In this document: positions 45,954 to 58,392 of the stretch, one piece after another
How the letters are laid out: the number at the start of each line of letters is the position of its first letter
Numbering within the stretch: position 1 is the first letter of the stretch
From: Elymus sibiricus
Taxonomy: Eukaryota > Streptophyta > Magnoliopsida > Poales > Poaceae
Assembly (NCBI GenBank): GCA_039707655.1
Contig: CM077671.1
Location: 244,163,595-244,227,594, forward strand
Reading direction: 5' to 3'
Length of the DNA: 64,000 bases
The notes under the pieces: model-generated
Told to the model about the DNA's origin: nothing
Database searches by the model: none
What the model saw: only the letters and a program-made list of their open reading frames with translations
Made by a program: the position numbers and the translations under genes

Positions 45954-47233
45954 GATCTACAACATAAATATAGCAAAGACAACTTAGACTATTGTTCTTA
46001 GATAATGAGTTTAGTTAATCATATTTTAAAAAACTCCCACTCAAATTGACATCCCTCCGGTCATTCGAGTGTAACATGATCCAAATCCACCAACTCAAGT
46101 CCGATCATCACGTGAGTTGAGGTGGTTTCAATGGTGAACATCTTCATGTTGATCATATCTACTATATGACTCATGTTCGACCTTTCGGTCTCTTGTGTTC
46201 CGAGGCCATGTCTGTACATGCTAGGCTCGTCAAGTTTAACCCGAGTGTTCCGCACGTGCAACATGGCTTACACCCGTTGTATGCGAACGTAGAGTCTATC
46301 ACACCCGATCATCACGGCGTGTCTCGAAACGACGAACTTTCGCAACGGTGCACACTTGGGGAGAACACAATTTATCTTGAAATTTAAGTGAGGGATCACC
46401 TTATAATGCTACCGTCGTCCTAAGCAAAATAAGATGCAAAAAAGGATTAACATCACATGCAAATCATAAGTGACATGATATGGCCATGAACTTGTGCTTT
46501 TGATCTCCATCTCCAAAGCACCGGCATGATCTCCATCGTCACCGGCATGACACCATGATCTCCATCATCTTGATCTCCATCAACGTGTCGCCATAAGGTT
46601 GTCGCGCCGACTGTTGCTTCCACGACTATTGCTAACATTTAGCGATAAAGTAAAGCATTACATAGCGCTTAATGATTGACACGCAGGTCATACAATAATT
46701 AAAGACAACTCTATGGCTCCTGCCAGTTGCCGTACTCATCGACATGCAAGTCGTGATATTCTATACAAAACATGATCATCTCATACATCACATATATCTC
46801 ATCATGTAATTGGCCATATCATATCACATCATACCATGCAAAAACAAGTTAGACGTCCTCTAATTGTTGTTGCAAATTTTACGTGGCTGCTACGGGTTTG
46901 CAAGAACCGTTCTTACCTACGCAAAACCACAACGTGGTGTAGTGATTGCTTTTTGATCTTCTAAAAGAACCCTCTTCATTGAAATCTATTCAACTAAAGT
47001 GAGAGAGACAGACACCCGCTAGCCATCTTTATGCAACAAAATTACATGTCAGTTGAAGGAACCTGTCTCGCGTAAGTGTACGCGTAATGTCGGTCCGGGC
47101 CGCTTCATCTCACAATACCGCCGAATCAAATATCAACTAGTAACGGCAAGCAATATGTATACACCCACGCCCACAACTCGTTTGTGTTCTACTCGAGATC
47201 TCATCTACGCATAGACCTGGCTCATGATGCCAC
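45954..47233 (-). other. 5' leader of copia element A
   Basis: No coding region. Matches 57121-58382 of element B closely, including the CATGATCTCCATC repeats near 46540. Confidence 0.6.
47219..47233 (-). other. primer binding site region of copia element A
   Basis: Minus strand GTGGCATCATGAGCC directly follows the LTR terminus, a diverged form of the TGGTATCAGAGC initiator-Met tRNA complement used by copia elements. Confidence 0.55.
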
Positions 47234-47786
47234 TGTTGGGAAACGTTGCATGGGAAACAAAATTTTTCCTACGCACACACAAGATCTATCCATGGTGATG
47301 AGCATCTACGAGAGGGAGAGTGAATCTACATACCCTTGTAGATCGCTAAGCGGAAGCGTTTAAGAAACGCGGTTGATGTAGTCGAACGTCTCCGCGATCC
47401 AAATCGCACGTCGTCCCTCGATCCGATCACGAACTAGTGCCGAACGGACGGCACCTCCGCGTTCAACACACGTACGGCTTGATGACGCCTTCACCTCCTC
47501 GATCCAGCGAGCGATGGTGAAGTAGTGGTTGAGTTCCAGCAGCACGACGGCGTGGTGATGGTGGTGAGGAACAATCTCTGCAGGGCTTCGCCAAGCACTA
47601 CGGAGATTATGACGGAGGAACTAGAGGGTTAGGGTTGCCGCACACGGCTTGGGGAAATCTTGATGTGTCCCGTGTGCTAGCCCTGCCCCTCTATTTATAT
47701 GTTGAGCCTTGGGGTCTAAACTTGGAGTAAAAGCCTCCTCCAGGTCGGTTTTGCCCGCACAAGGTCGGTTTGGCCCGCAGGGAAAG

Positions 47787-48626
47787 TGACGGGGATATTA
47801 CCCCACGGTATAACCCGGCAGACATGCTGACCTGGCAAACAGTACAGACCTGGTTACAGTTCTAACCCGGCAGACAACGGTAACCAGGCAGCTACAGTGA
47901 CAGGGTGTAACCCGGCAGCTACAGTGTCAGGGTGTAACCCGGCAGCTACAGTGTCAGGGTGTAACCCGGCAGTTACATTGACAGGGTGTAACCCGGCAGC
48001 TACAGTGTCAAGGTGTAACCCGGCAGCTACAGTGTCAGGATGGTAACCCGGCTACAGTGTCAGGAGGCTAACCCGGCTACAGTGTCAGGAGGCTAACCCG
48101 GATGCTACAGTGCCAGGAGGTGAACAGTGTTATCAGACAGTCACGGAGACGAGTCTCAGTGGATAAGCCCTGGTTGTAACCCGCCCGGGACGGGTTACAA
48201 GCCCAGGACTCGGAAGCCCATGAAGAGAAGCCCGCGATGGGAAGACATCAATCCGACTTAGACTCTATATGTAAACCGCCCCTTCAGCCTTTATAAGGAG
48301 GGGCGGGTCACCCCAAGAGGGTCAGGTTAGACGTCTCATAGACAGGTCTCATGGACAGGTCTCATAGACAGGTCAGAAAAGATAGTCAGATTAGAGGGTC
48401 TCGAGATTAGAGGTAGCGACTCCGCACCCTTGTAACCGAGATCGTCATCGTCATCAATATAAGACACAAGCAGGACGTAGGCTTTTACCTCCATCGGAGG
48501 GGCCGAACCTGGGTAAAACTCCGCGTCTCTCGTCCCGCTCAACCGCTCTCAAGCTACCAGTTACGTGCGCCGGACCTCACGACTAAGTCCTTACACTAGG
48601 ACATCTGCCGTGACAAATCCACGACA
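47787..48626 (+). repeat. left LTR of gypsy A
   Basis: 840 bp. Contains ~9 tandem ~26-bp repeats (TAACCCGGCAGCTACAGTG) at 47862-48121 and three CTCATAGACAGGT-like repeats near 48335-48385. Confidence 0.9.
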
Positions 48627-48646
48627 GTTGGCGCCCACCGTGGGGC
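48627..48646 (+). other. primer binding site of gypsy A
   Basis: GTTGGCGCCCACCGTGGGGC abuts the left LTR. Confidence 0.75.
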
Positions 48647-51600
48647 GAGCGCACGGTGGAGTTATGTTCTTGGAGGGAATTCTCTTAGGGATCGAGAAGT
48701 TCACAGTTAATTGGATGAAGAAGAAACAACACGAAACAGTCGCGAAGGATAACTCATCATGAGACAAGTTTGGATAGAGCAAGGGTTCAAGAGATATTAG
48801 GGTTACGTGCTGCCGCCACATGTGCCGTTGCGATCTACCACTTCGAAGCCATGTCGATTTGGTGCGCTACAGCAAGTCGCCAATCTGAGGCCTTAAAAAG
48901 GAAAAAATTCGCTACAGTATCGATTTGTGCAGTGGCCATGTCCAACTACTATTCTTTTACCAAAGCATATCGGAACAAGTCCCGGGGCAGTGTTTGTGTA
49001 GCCCCCAGGCGTCGTGCTCAAGTTGTTGCATCTCCGCGTGAAGGCAAAAGTTAATTGGCCTGTTAGCTGGTGTCACGTCAAAGATTGATCTGGTTCTAGT
49101 ACAATTTCTGTACTACCGTTCGTGCATGAAGCTACAGCTTGGCTACTAATTGCTACGCCGTTGCAGCTATCTCATCATGGGAAAAAGAAAAGGAAGGGTC
49201 AGGAGCTGGCAACGCTGTTTGTCACGTAAAGCCAGACGTTTAAAAAAAAAGAGAGAAAATCAATCACGATCCGAAGGTGGATACAACCACGATCCGGAAG
49301 TGGATACAGCGTTGACCCGGCTTCGTTGCACTGCCTTCCTTGGCCGAGCCGGCCTCTGAGCCGTCGTCGTCGACCTCCCCCGTGGCTCGCTCCCGCGGCC
49401 TCTTCGCTCTGCCCGACACCGGAGCGCCTCCAAGCCGCGCTGAGTTGCCGCTCGGGCGCTACCTCCGCCAAGAGCAGCCGCCGCCGTCGCCGTCTTCGCT
49501 TCCATCTTCATCGCGTTGGGCCGCCGACCTCTGCTACTGACTCGCCGTCTCCGCCTCCAACCCGCCCTCGCCGGAGCGGTTCCGAGTCGCCGCCTGTGAG
49601 TTGCCCCGCCTGCCGCGCCAAGCTGGCCTCGCCCCTCGCCGCGGGCTCACCCCCGTCGCGCACATCGCTCCGCCTCGAGCGCCTCCGCCATGGCCGCGAG
49701 CCGCGCTCCGCCGCGCCTGCCGCTGCCCCGCCCTCCGGCTTGCTCCGCCGTCGTGCCGGGTTTCACCGGCCTGCCTCCACCGCGCCTCGAGCCGCCCTGC
49801 CGTGCCGTGAGTCGCCGCGCCGTGAGCCGCTGACGCTCACCCGGCCGGCCCGCCCCTGCCACCACGGCATCACTTCATCTCGTCGCACCAAGCCACCGAG
49901 CCGCCCCCGCGCGCCGCCTCCGCCGCCTTGAGCCGCCCCGCGCGCCACCTTCGTCGCTGCGAGCCACCTCTGCCCGCTCCATCCTGGACGCGCGCCCGTA
50001 CCCGTTCGGCCTGTTCGCCGGCTCGTCGCGGCCGCCGTCCACCATTCCCGCCGCAGACCCACCACGACCCGCCGTGGCCGGCTCCAGCCGCCGCGCGCCC
50101 CGGCGCCTCTGAGCTCCTCCGGCTGCGCCGTCGCCGCCTCGCCCCGCGGGTGAGCCGCCGCGTCCAAGCCGGCCGCCACGCGGCCCTGCGCGCCCATGGC
50201 CCCGGATGCCCGCCGGCTCAGCGCCCCGACATCGGCCGCTGCTCCTCCCCGACGCGACCGCACCCCACTTGCCGCTGTCCTATGCCGGCTCTGCCCACAT
50301 CGGGTCCTCGCAGGCTGTCGCTGTTTCTCAGCTTAGACTGAAAAAGAAAAGATGCTACCCATGAAAAAGATAAGATGGGGAAGTTGACCCGGTGGTAAAA
50401 AAAAAAAAAAAAAAAAAAAAAAAGACCCACCTCGTCAACACGCCGTGATCTTTCACTGCCTTAAGTCGCCTCGCTGGACTTTGCTGCGACGCCGTCACTG
50501 TCGCACTGCCCCGGCTTGGCACCGTCTCTGAGCCGCCGTGGCCGGGTCGCCGCCGTCGCCATCGCGGTTGCGACCTCGTGTGAGCCATACTCGATTGGCG
50601 TTATTCTGAGCCGCCGCGTTTTCACCGCGAGCCATCTTCTGCCTCAACATCCGCGGTCTCGCCTTGAGATATTTTTCGCCGCTGCGACCTCTCGAGAGTG
50701 ACTCAATCGCTGTTGAAATCACGGGAGGTGATCCACGGACGCTACATATGACTCAGCTGGTCGTCGGAACGAACCAGGTGAAATCTGTCCATTCAATTTT
50801 TATTGAAACATTTATTATTCTTTCGAGAACAGTTACTCTCGTCTGTGATGTCGTTATGCAGGACAGGCAAGGTGACCGGCGTACTGCGGGTACAAAGCTC
50901 AAATCAGCACCCGCCCGTACGAGTTGTCCAACGGACGCACGGAAACCACCTGTGGTCCGGTCTACATCAACTCGCGGGCGACTCATACGTCCGCGACGGC
51001 TTACAAACGCCCGCGGCCGAGTCACCCGTCCGCACCGGCTTACAATGCCGCGGCCGCCTCTCCCGACCATACCGGCTTACAATGCCGCGGCCGTCTATCA
51101 CAACTGCGCCATCTTCAAACGCGCGGCTGATTCCTACATCTACATCAACATACTGGTGTTGTGCTTGTCGGTTCAAGTCGCCCAGCGGACGAGCGCAAGA
51201 CGCCGCCCGTGGTCTGATCTACATCAGCATATCAGTGCGATGCTCGCCTGTACGAGCCGCCTAATTGACGAGTGCAAGCCGCCGGCTGCAGTACGATCTA
51301 CATCAGCATATCGGTGCACTGATCGCCTGCACAAGCCGCCCGACGGACAGGCGCACAAGTCGCCACTATTACAGTGGTTAAATCTTCAACAACCAGTCGG
51401 GACGAACCATCGACCGGATGATTGAAACAATTCATGCGGGATCATCCATAACCCGCCACGGTCAACCTCAACCTTCAGTGGAGATTCTCATGCCGCCTCT
51501 TCGAGTCAACTTAAGAACTCGGGGGCTACAGACATGGCTCGATACACTTGGCCGTTTTCAACGAGAGCCACAGATCATGGCAAGGAAGTTAACCCGATCT

Positions 51601-53482
51601 CGGGGGATACTACATTATTGGCGGAAAGATTAAAAGTTACTCAAGAAGACGAGTCGCCATGATGCACCGTTTAACTTGGGGGCTTCTGCTATTTTTCTTC
51701 ATACAAGATGGCGGCTTACAAGATGCTGCCACAATGTTGATACTTCAACAAGGTCGTTTGGGGGCTTTCAATCCGCCGGGTTAAGCTTCAACCCTCTCGG
51801 TCAGGCTCTTCAGCCAATATAAGGCGGGTCGTGGACCCAAAGGTTGACTCCGTCAACAAAGATCACTAGGGGTGCAGCGAGTTATAAAACTTACCTCCTT
51901 TTCGATCTGCAAGGCCGGGTTATAACTGCCTGTAAGTAGATGCGCTTTGTCAGGGGTGCAGTGAGTTCTAAAACTTACCCTCTGCAAAGGCCTCTTACAG
52001 CGGCGAGGCAAACCCTTACATCCGCAAATCCGAGTTATACCTGCCTGTAAGTTGATGCCGCTTTGTCAGGGGTGCAGCGAGTTCTAAAACTTACCCCCTG
52101 CAAGGGCCTCTTACAGCGGCGAGGTAAACTCTCCCATCTGATGTGTCTCTCTCTGGTTCGTTGCGCTCTTATCAGTTAATCTCGCCTAGAGACCCTGAGC
52201 CGTTCAAAGGAGTTGACGGCCACTCTCGTTAGAGACCCTGTACTGGTATGAGTTCAAGCATCGAGTCCACCCAGAAGAACCATCATATGAAGTTTTGAGA
52301 ATAAAAGGCAAGGCAAGAACATCATACATTGCATCATACATCATACATTACATCATGCATTTCATCATATTTACATATCATGCCGGTTTGCCAAACTGGG
52401 TCAGAGCAAGATTGTGAAAGAGGAAGCAAGGCTATACGAGATTTTAACATCTCCGGGTTGTGCTTTTTCAAGCCGCCCTTACAACAATGCAGAATATACT
52501 CTGTTTTGTTTATTTTTGCAGGTCTTATCTTATAAGATAAGCCGCCAGAACAAATAGATCTTTAATAGCCAACATGGCTGGATCTTCATCATGGATTTCT
52601 CACATACTCGCCGGGTTGCACCGCAACTACGAGCAGGGATTTCATATCAAAGACAAAGGAATTATTCCAGGATATTCATTCCGGGTTATATTACAACCAC
52701 GGCCAAGGATTCATCCAACAAATTATGATGAGTCATATTATTATCACAATAGTCCCTAGTCGCCGCAGGCAGACGACCCGGCACTTGGGGGCTACATTAT
52801 TCAAGTCAAGTTTATATCAAGTATGCAAAGTCCCATGTCGCTGCAAGCATGCACCATGGCACTTGGGGGCTAATGCAAGCTGGTTTTCAAATTATTACAT
52901 GGTCAACAGATCTTGTTGTCTCAAGGAGATGAGCCAGCCTTTCAATATTTTTCTAAGTCCCAGCCCAGTACTTCTTACTGACCTGGCACTTGGGGGCTAC
53001 ACCGCTCAGATCAAATTTTTCTAAAGTCCCAAGTCGCCGCAGGCGTGCGACCCGGCACTTGGGGGCTACAGTATTCAGTTGTTCAAAACAGATTATAAGG
53101 TACAAATTGAAGACCCGGCGCATCACATATTGATGAGCCGGCCCTTGGGGGCTACACAATCAAAGATATTGTTGCAAAGCGCCAAGTCATCATGGATCAA
53201 CTTGGAGCTTGGGGGCTACAGGTAATATGAATATATCAAAAAATTGGAGAAGTTTTCAAGATATCAATTTCAGCGGGAGTTCAGTTATTTGACCCGGCGT
53301 CACCAACAATCATAAACCGGCACCATCAATGATTATAACCCGGCGGAGGAGACCCGCCAAGAGCGTTGAAAGCCGACTCAACGGCATATGTGTGTTGTAT
53401 CCCAATATTTTATTTCAAAGGACATATACCTGCAAGACGATGGAGCTTACCATGAATAAATTCAAGCTAACCTGGGGGCTAA
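48647..53482 (+). other. internal region of gypsy A, no recognisable proteins
   Basis: In order: leader to ~49290; a GC-rich stretch 49300-50340 dense in GAGCCGCC-like words; a 27-base A run at 50397-50423; 50900-51380 with loose repeats (ACATCAGCATAT, TTACAATGCCGCGGCCG); three copies of a GGGGTGCAGCGAGTT..AAAACTTACC block at about 51870, 51955 and 52068; and at least five CACTTGGGGGCTACA-ended repeats at 52750-53225. Many short GC-rich ORFs exist but show no protein-like conservation. Confidence 0.6.
53469..53482 (+). other. polypurine tract of gypsy A
   Basis: AACCTGGGGGCTAA directly before the right LTR. Confidence 0.7.
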
Positions 53483-54336
53483 TGACGGGGATATTACCCC
53501 ACGGTATAACCCGGCAGACATGCTGACCCGGCAAACAGTACAGACCTGGTTACAGTTCTAACCCGGCAGACAACGGTAACCCGGCAGCTACAGTGACAGG
53601 GTGTAACCCGGCAGCTACAGTGTCAGGGTGTAACCCGGCAGCTACAGTGTCAGGGTGTAACCCGGCAGTTACATTGACAGGGTGTAACCCGGCAGCTACA
53701 GTGTCAGGGTGTAACCCGGCATCTACAGTGTCAGGATGGTAACCCGGCTACAGTGTCAGGAGGCTAACCCGGCTACAGTGTCAGGAGGCTAACCCGGATG
53801 CTACAGTGCCAGGAGGTGAACAGTGTTATCAGACAGTCACGGAGACGAGTCTCAGTGGATAAGCCCTGGTTGTAACCCGCCCGGTGTAAGCCGCCCGGGA
53901 CGGGTTACAAGCCCAGGACTCGGAAGCCCATGAAGAGAAGCCCGCGATGGGAAGACATCAATCCGACTTAGACTCTATATGTAAACCGCCCCTTCAGCCT
54001 TTATAAGGAGGGGCGGGTCACCCCAAGAGGGTCAGGTTAGACGTCTCATAGACAGGTCTCATGGACAGGTCTCATAGACAGGTCAGAAAAGATAGTCAGA
54101 TTAGAGGGTCTCGAGATTAGAGGTAGCGACTCCGCACCCTTGTAACCGAGATCGTCATCGTCATCAATATAAGACACAAGCAGGACGTAGGCTTTTACCT
54201 CCATCGGAGGGGCCGAACCTGGGTAAAACTCCGCGTCTCTCATCCCGCTCAACCCCTCTCAAGCTACCAGTTACGTGCGCCGGACCTCACGACTAAGTCC
54301 TTACACTAGGACATCTGCCGTGACAAATCCACGACA
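53483..54336 (+). repeat. right LTR of gypsy A
   Basis: 854 bp; same as the left LTR plus a 14-bp duplication (CCGCCCGGTGTAAG near 53877). Confidence 0.9.
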
Positions 54337-54384
54337 GAAAGAGTCCAACTTGGATCCCTGCCGAACCGTGCACAGCCGCACACA

Positions 54385-54496
54385 AGCGGTAGTACCGCTC
54401 ACAAGCGGTAGTACCGCTTGGGCGGTAGTACCGCTTCACACAAGCGGTAGTACCGCTCGGGCGGTAGTACCGCTTCACACAAGCGGTAGTACCGCT
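54385..54496. repeat. array of six near-palindromes GCGGTAGTACCGC
   Basis: Six copies of (A/G)GCGGTAGTACCGCT, each with 7-bp (or 6-bp) inverted arms around a single central base, separated by 3-10 bp. Located in the middle copia LTR just right of the gypsy A insertion; absent at the equivalent place of the LTR at 40150. Confidence 0.85.
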
Positions 54497-55297
54497 TACG
54501 CGGCAGCAAAACTACTTTTTGCACTTTCCAATACCTTGTGGGCTTTTATCCCTTGGCCCATATAAAGTGTTGTTGCACCCGAACACTTTGGTAAACATCC
54601 GGAACCCCTTCCGGTGAACTCTGGAACTCTTCCGGAGATCGAAACACTATTATCACATATATCAATCTTTACCTCCGGACTCTTCCGGAGATCCTCGTCA
54701 TGTCCGGGATCTTATCCGAGACTTCCGAACAACTTTCGGTCACCAACATAATAACTCAATTATACTAATCGTCACCAAACGTTAAGTGTGTAGACCCTGC
54801 GGGTTCGAGAACTATGTAGATATGACCGAGACACCTCTACGGCCAATAACCAATAGCGGGACCTGGATGCCCATATTGGCTCCTACATATTCTACGAAGA
54901 TCTTTATCGGTCGAACATCTATGTCAAGGATTCAGTTAATCCCGTATGTTGTTCCCTTTGTTCTTCGGTATGTTACTTGCCCGAGATTCGATCGTCGGTA
55001 TCTCTATACCTAGTTCAATCTCGTTACCGGCAAGTCTCTTTACTCGTTCCGTAATACAAGATCCTGTGGCTAACTCTTTAGTCACTTTGCTTGCAAGGCT
55101 CAATGTGATGTTGTATTACCGAGTGGGCCCTGAGATACCTCTCCGTCACACGGAGTAACAAATCCCAGTCTTGAAACATGCCAACCCAACAGACACCCTC
55201 GGAGATACCTGTAGAGCACCTTTATAGTCACCCAGTTACGTTGCGACGTTTGATACACACAAGGTATTCCTCCGGTGTCAGTGAGTTGCATGATCTT

Positions 55298-57120
55298 TTC
55301 CAATAAGGTTCGATTACGACGTTCGGACACACCATTACGCTGTGGTGTTCCAGGTGGTTTCAACTGTGAAACAATTCCAGATTGTCTTAAGTGATTGCCA
55401 AACTCATAACTCAGATATTCTCCTCCTCGATCAGATCATAGGAATTTAATCTTCTTGTTACGATGATTCTCAACTTCACTCTGAAACTGCTTGAACTTTT
55501 CAAACGTTTCAGACTTATATTTCATTAAGTAAATATACCCATATCTACTTAAGTCATCGGTGAAGGTGAGAAAATAACGATATCCACCATGCGCCTCAAT
55601 GCTCATCGGACGGCACACATCGGTATGTATGATTTCCAACAAGTCACTTGCCCGTTCCATTGTTCCAGAGAACGATGAATTGGTCATCTTGCCCATAAGG
55701 CATGGTTCACATGTGTCAAGTGATTCAAAATCAAGTGACTCCAAAAGTCCATCAGCATGGAGTTTCTTCATGCATTTTACACCAATATGACATAAGCGGT
55801 AGTGCCACAAGAAAGTGGTACTATCATTATCAACTCTACATCTTTTGGCATCAATGTTATGAACATGTGTATCATCACCATCGAGATTCAATAAGAATAA
55901 ACCCCTCACATTGGGTGCATGACCATAAAAGATATTACTCATATAAATAGAACAACCATTATTCTATGACTTAAATGAGTAACCATCTCGCAATAAACAA
56001 GATCCAGATATAATGTTCAAGCTTAATGCAGGCACTAAATAACAATTATTCAGGTTCATCACTAATCCCGATGGTAATCGAAGAGCGAGCGTGCCGACGG
56101 CGATCACATCAACCTTGGAACCATTTCCCACGCGCATCGTCACTTCGTCCTTTGCCAGCCTCCGTCTATTCCGCAGTTCGTGTTTTGAGTTGCAAATGTG
56201 AGCAACCGAACCGGTATCAAATACCCAGGCACTACAATGAGAGTTGGTAAGGTACACATCAATAACATGTATATCATATATACCTTGTTTGGTCTGGCCG
56301 CCTTCTTGTCGGCCAGATACTTGGGGCAGTTCCGCTTCCAGTGGCCAGTACCCTTGCATTGAAAGCACTCAGTTTTTGGCTTGGGTCCAGCCTTGGGTTT
56401 CTTCACGGGAGGGGCAACTGCTTTGCCACTCTTCTTGGAGTTACCCTTCTTGCCCTTGCCATTTTTCTTGAAACTAGTGGTTTTATTGACCATCAACACT
56501 TGATGCTCCTTCTGGACTTCAGACTCAGCGACTTTCAGCATCGCAAACAGCTCGGCGACTGACTTGTTCATCCCTTGCATGTTATAGTTCAACACAAAGC
56601 TCTTGTAGATAGGTGGCAGTGATTGAAGAACTCTGTCAGTGATCGCCTCCGGTGGGAGGGCAATTCCCAACTCAGCCAGATGGTTGGAATACGCAGACAT
56701 TCTGAGTATGTGTTCACTAACAGACCCGTTCCCCTCCATTTTGCAAGCATAGAATTTATCGGAGGTCTCATACCTCTCGATCCAGGCATTCTTCTCAATG
56801 ATAAACTTCAACTCCTAGAACATCTCATATGCTCCATGACGTTCAAAATGCCTTTGAAGTCCCGGCTCTAAGCCATATAACATTGCACACTGAACTATTG
56901 AGTAATCATCCGAACGCGACTGCCAGGTGTTCGCAACGTCTGGAGACGACACTGGAGCGGGTGGCTCACCGAGCAGTGCATCAAGGACATAAGCCTTTTG
57001 GGAAGCCGTGAGGATAATCCTCAGATTACGGGCCCAGTCTACAAAGTTACTTCCATCATCTTTCAGCTTAGCTTTCTCTAGGAACACATTGAAATTCAAG
57101 GGAACTACTGCGCGAGCCAT
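55298..57120 (-). pseudogene. truncated gag-integrase of copia element B
   Basis: Minus strand from ATG 57120 (MARAVVPLNFNVFLEKAKLK). The frame is shifted near 56815 and again near 56360; zinc knuckle CFQCKGTGHWKRNC and protease FDTGSVAHI are visible, then integrase (HYRLCHIGVKCMK with the expected zinc-binding Gly/His context altered; CEPCLMGK; HTDVCRP). Coding stops at 55298 inside integrase (TPQRNGVSERRNRTLL), where LTR sequence begins. RT and RNase H are missing. Highly similar to element A over the shared part. Confidence 0.85.
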
Positions 57121-58382
57121 TGATCTACAACATAAAATTTGCAAAGACAACTTAGACTATTGTTCAAGATAATGAGTTTAGTTAATCATATTACTTAAAA
57201 ACTCCCACTCAAATAGACATCCCTCCGGTCATCCGAGTACTACATGATTCAAATTTACCAACCCAAGTCCGATTATCACGTGAGATGAGGTGGTTTCAAT
57301 GGTGAACATCTCCATGTTGATCATATCTACTATATGACTCATGTTCGACCTTTCGGTCTCTTGTGTTCCGAGGCCATGTCTGTACATGCTAGGCTCGTCA
57401 AGTTTAACCCGAGTGTTCCGCATGTGCAACACTGGCTTGCACCCGTTGAATGTGAACATAGAGTCTATCACACCCGATCATCACGCGGTGTCTCGAAACG
57501 ACGAACTTTTGCAACGGTGCACACTCGGGGAGAACACAATTTTATCTTGAAATTTTAGTGAGGGATCACCTTATAATGCTACCGTCGTCCTAAGCAAAAC
57601 AAGGTGCATAAAAGGATTAACATCACATGCAAATCATAAGTGACATGATATGGCCATGATCTTGTGCTTTTGATCTCCATCTTGAAAGAACCGGCATGAT
57701 CTCCATCGTCACCGGCATAACACCATGATCTCCATCATCTTGATCTCCATCAACGTGTCGCCATAAGGTTGTCACGCCAACTATTACTTCTACAACTATT
57801 GCTAACTCATAGCGATAAAGTAAAGCAAAAAAGGCGAAAATAAATTAAAGACAACCCTATGGCTCCTGCCGCTTGCCGTACTCATCGACATGCAAGTCGT
57901 GATAATCTATACAAAACATGATCATCTCATACATCACATATATATAATCATGTTTCTGGCCATATCATATCACATCATACCCTGCAAAAACAAGTTAGAC
58001 ATCCTCTAATTTGTTGTTGCATGTTTTACGTGGCTGCTATGGGTATCTAGCAAAAGAACAATTCTACCTACGCAAAACAACAATGGTGATATACAAGTTG
58101 CTATTTCACCTTCTAGAAGGACCGCCTCTGTCGAATCCGATTCAACTAAAGTGGGAGAGACAGACACCCGCCAGCCATCTTATGCAAAAAAGTTACATGT
58201 CAGTCGATGGAACCGGTCACTCGTACGTGGACGAGTAAGGTTGGTCCGAGTCGCTTCATCCCACACTACCGCCGAATCAAGATAAGACTAATGAGGGAAG
58301 CAATCTGAATATCAACACCCACAAACTTCTTTGTGTTCTACTCATGATCTCATCTATGCATAGACCTAGCTCATGATGCCAC
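57121..58382 (-). other. 5' leader of copia element B
   Basis: Non-coding; parallels 45954-47233 and ends with the same GCTCATGATGCCAC primer-site region next to the LTR. Confidence 0.65.
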
Positions 58383-58392
58383 TGTTGGGGAA
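58383..58392 (-). repeat. stub of a third copia LTR
   Basis: TGTTGGGGAA, the LTR terminus, cut by gypsy B after 10 bp. GGGAA (58388-58392) is the predicted TSD of gypsy B. Confidence 0.6.

Larger units (their letters stand above)
47787..54336 (+). mobile_element. gypsy element A, complete, non-coding
   Basis: 6,550 bp with 5-bp TSD GAAAG (47782-47786, 54337-54341). LTRs 47787-48626 and 53483-54336 start TGACGGGGATATTACC and end ATCCACGACA. A TTGGCGCCCACCGTGGGG primer binding site follows the left LTR and AACCTGGGGGCTAA polypurine tract precedes the right. The 4.9-kb internal region has no gag or pol, so it is non-autonomous. LTRs differ by a 14-bp duplication and only a handful of base changes seen by eye, indicating a recent insertion. 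Confidence 0.92.
47234..55297 (-). repeat. middle copia LTR, interrupted by gypsy A and truncated
   Basis: LTR sequence runs 47234-47786, is interrupted by gypsy A (47787-54336 plus TSD copy), and resumes 54342-55297. At 55297 it jumps directly from LTR (GTTGCATGATC) into integrase coding of element B (CCAATAAGGTTCGATTACG). Compared with the LTR at 40150 it is clearly diverged in the central part, so it is not the simple partner of that LTR. Confidence 0.8.

Noticed and set aside
48336..48542. ORF of 68 codons repeated at 54046-54252
   Set aside because: It lies in both LTR copies of gypsy A, so its duplication follows from LTR identity and does not indicate selection.
49326..50263. ORFs of 130-200 codons on both strands in GC-rich DNA
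   Set aside because: High GC removes stop codons in every frame; overlapping ORFs on both strands show no protein-like motif.
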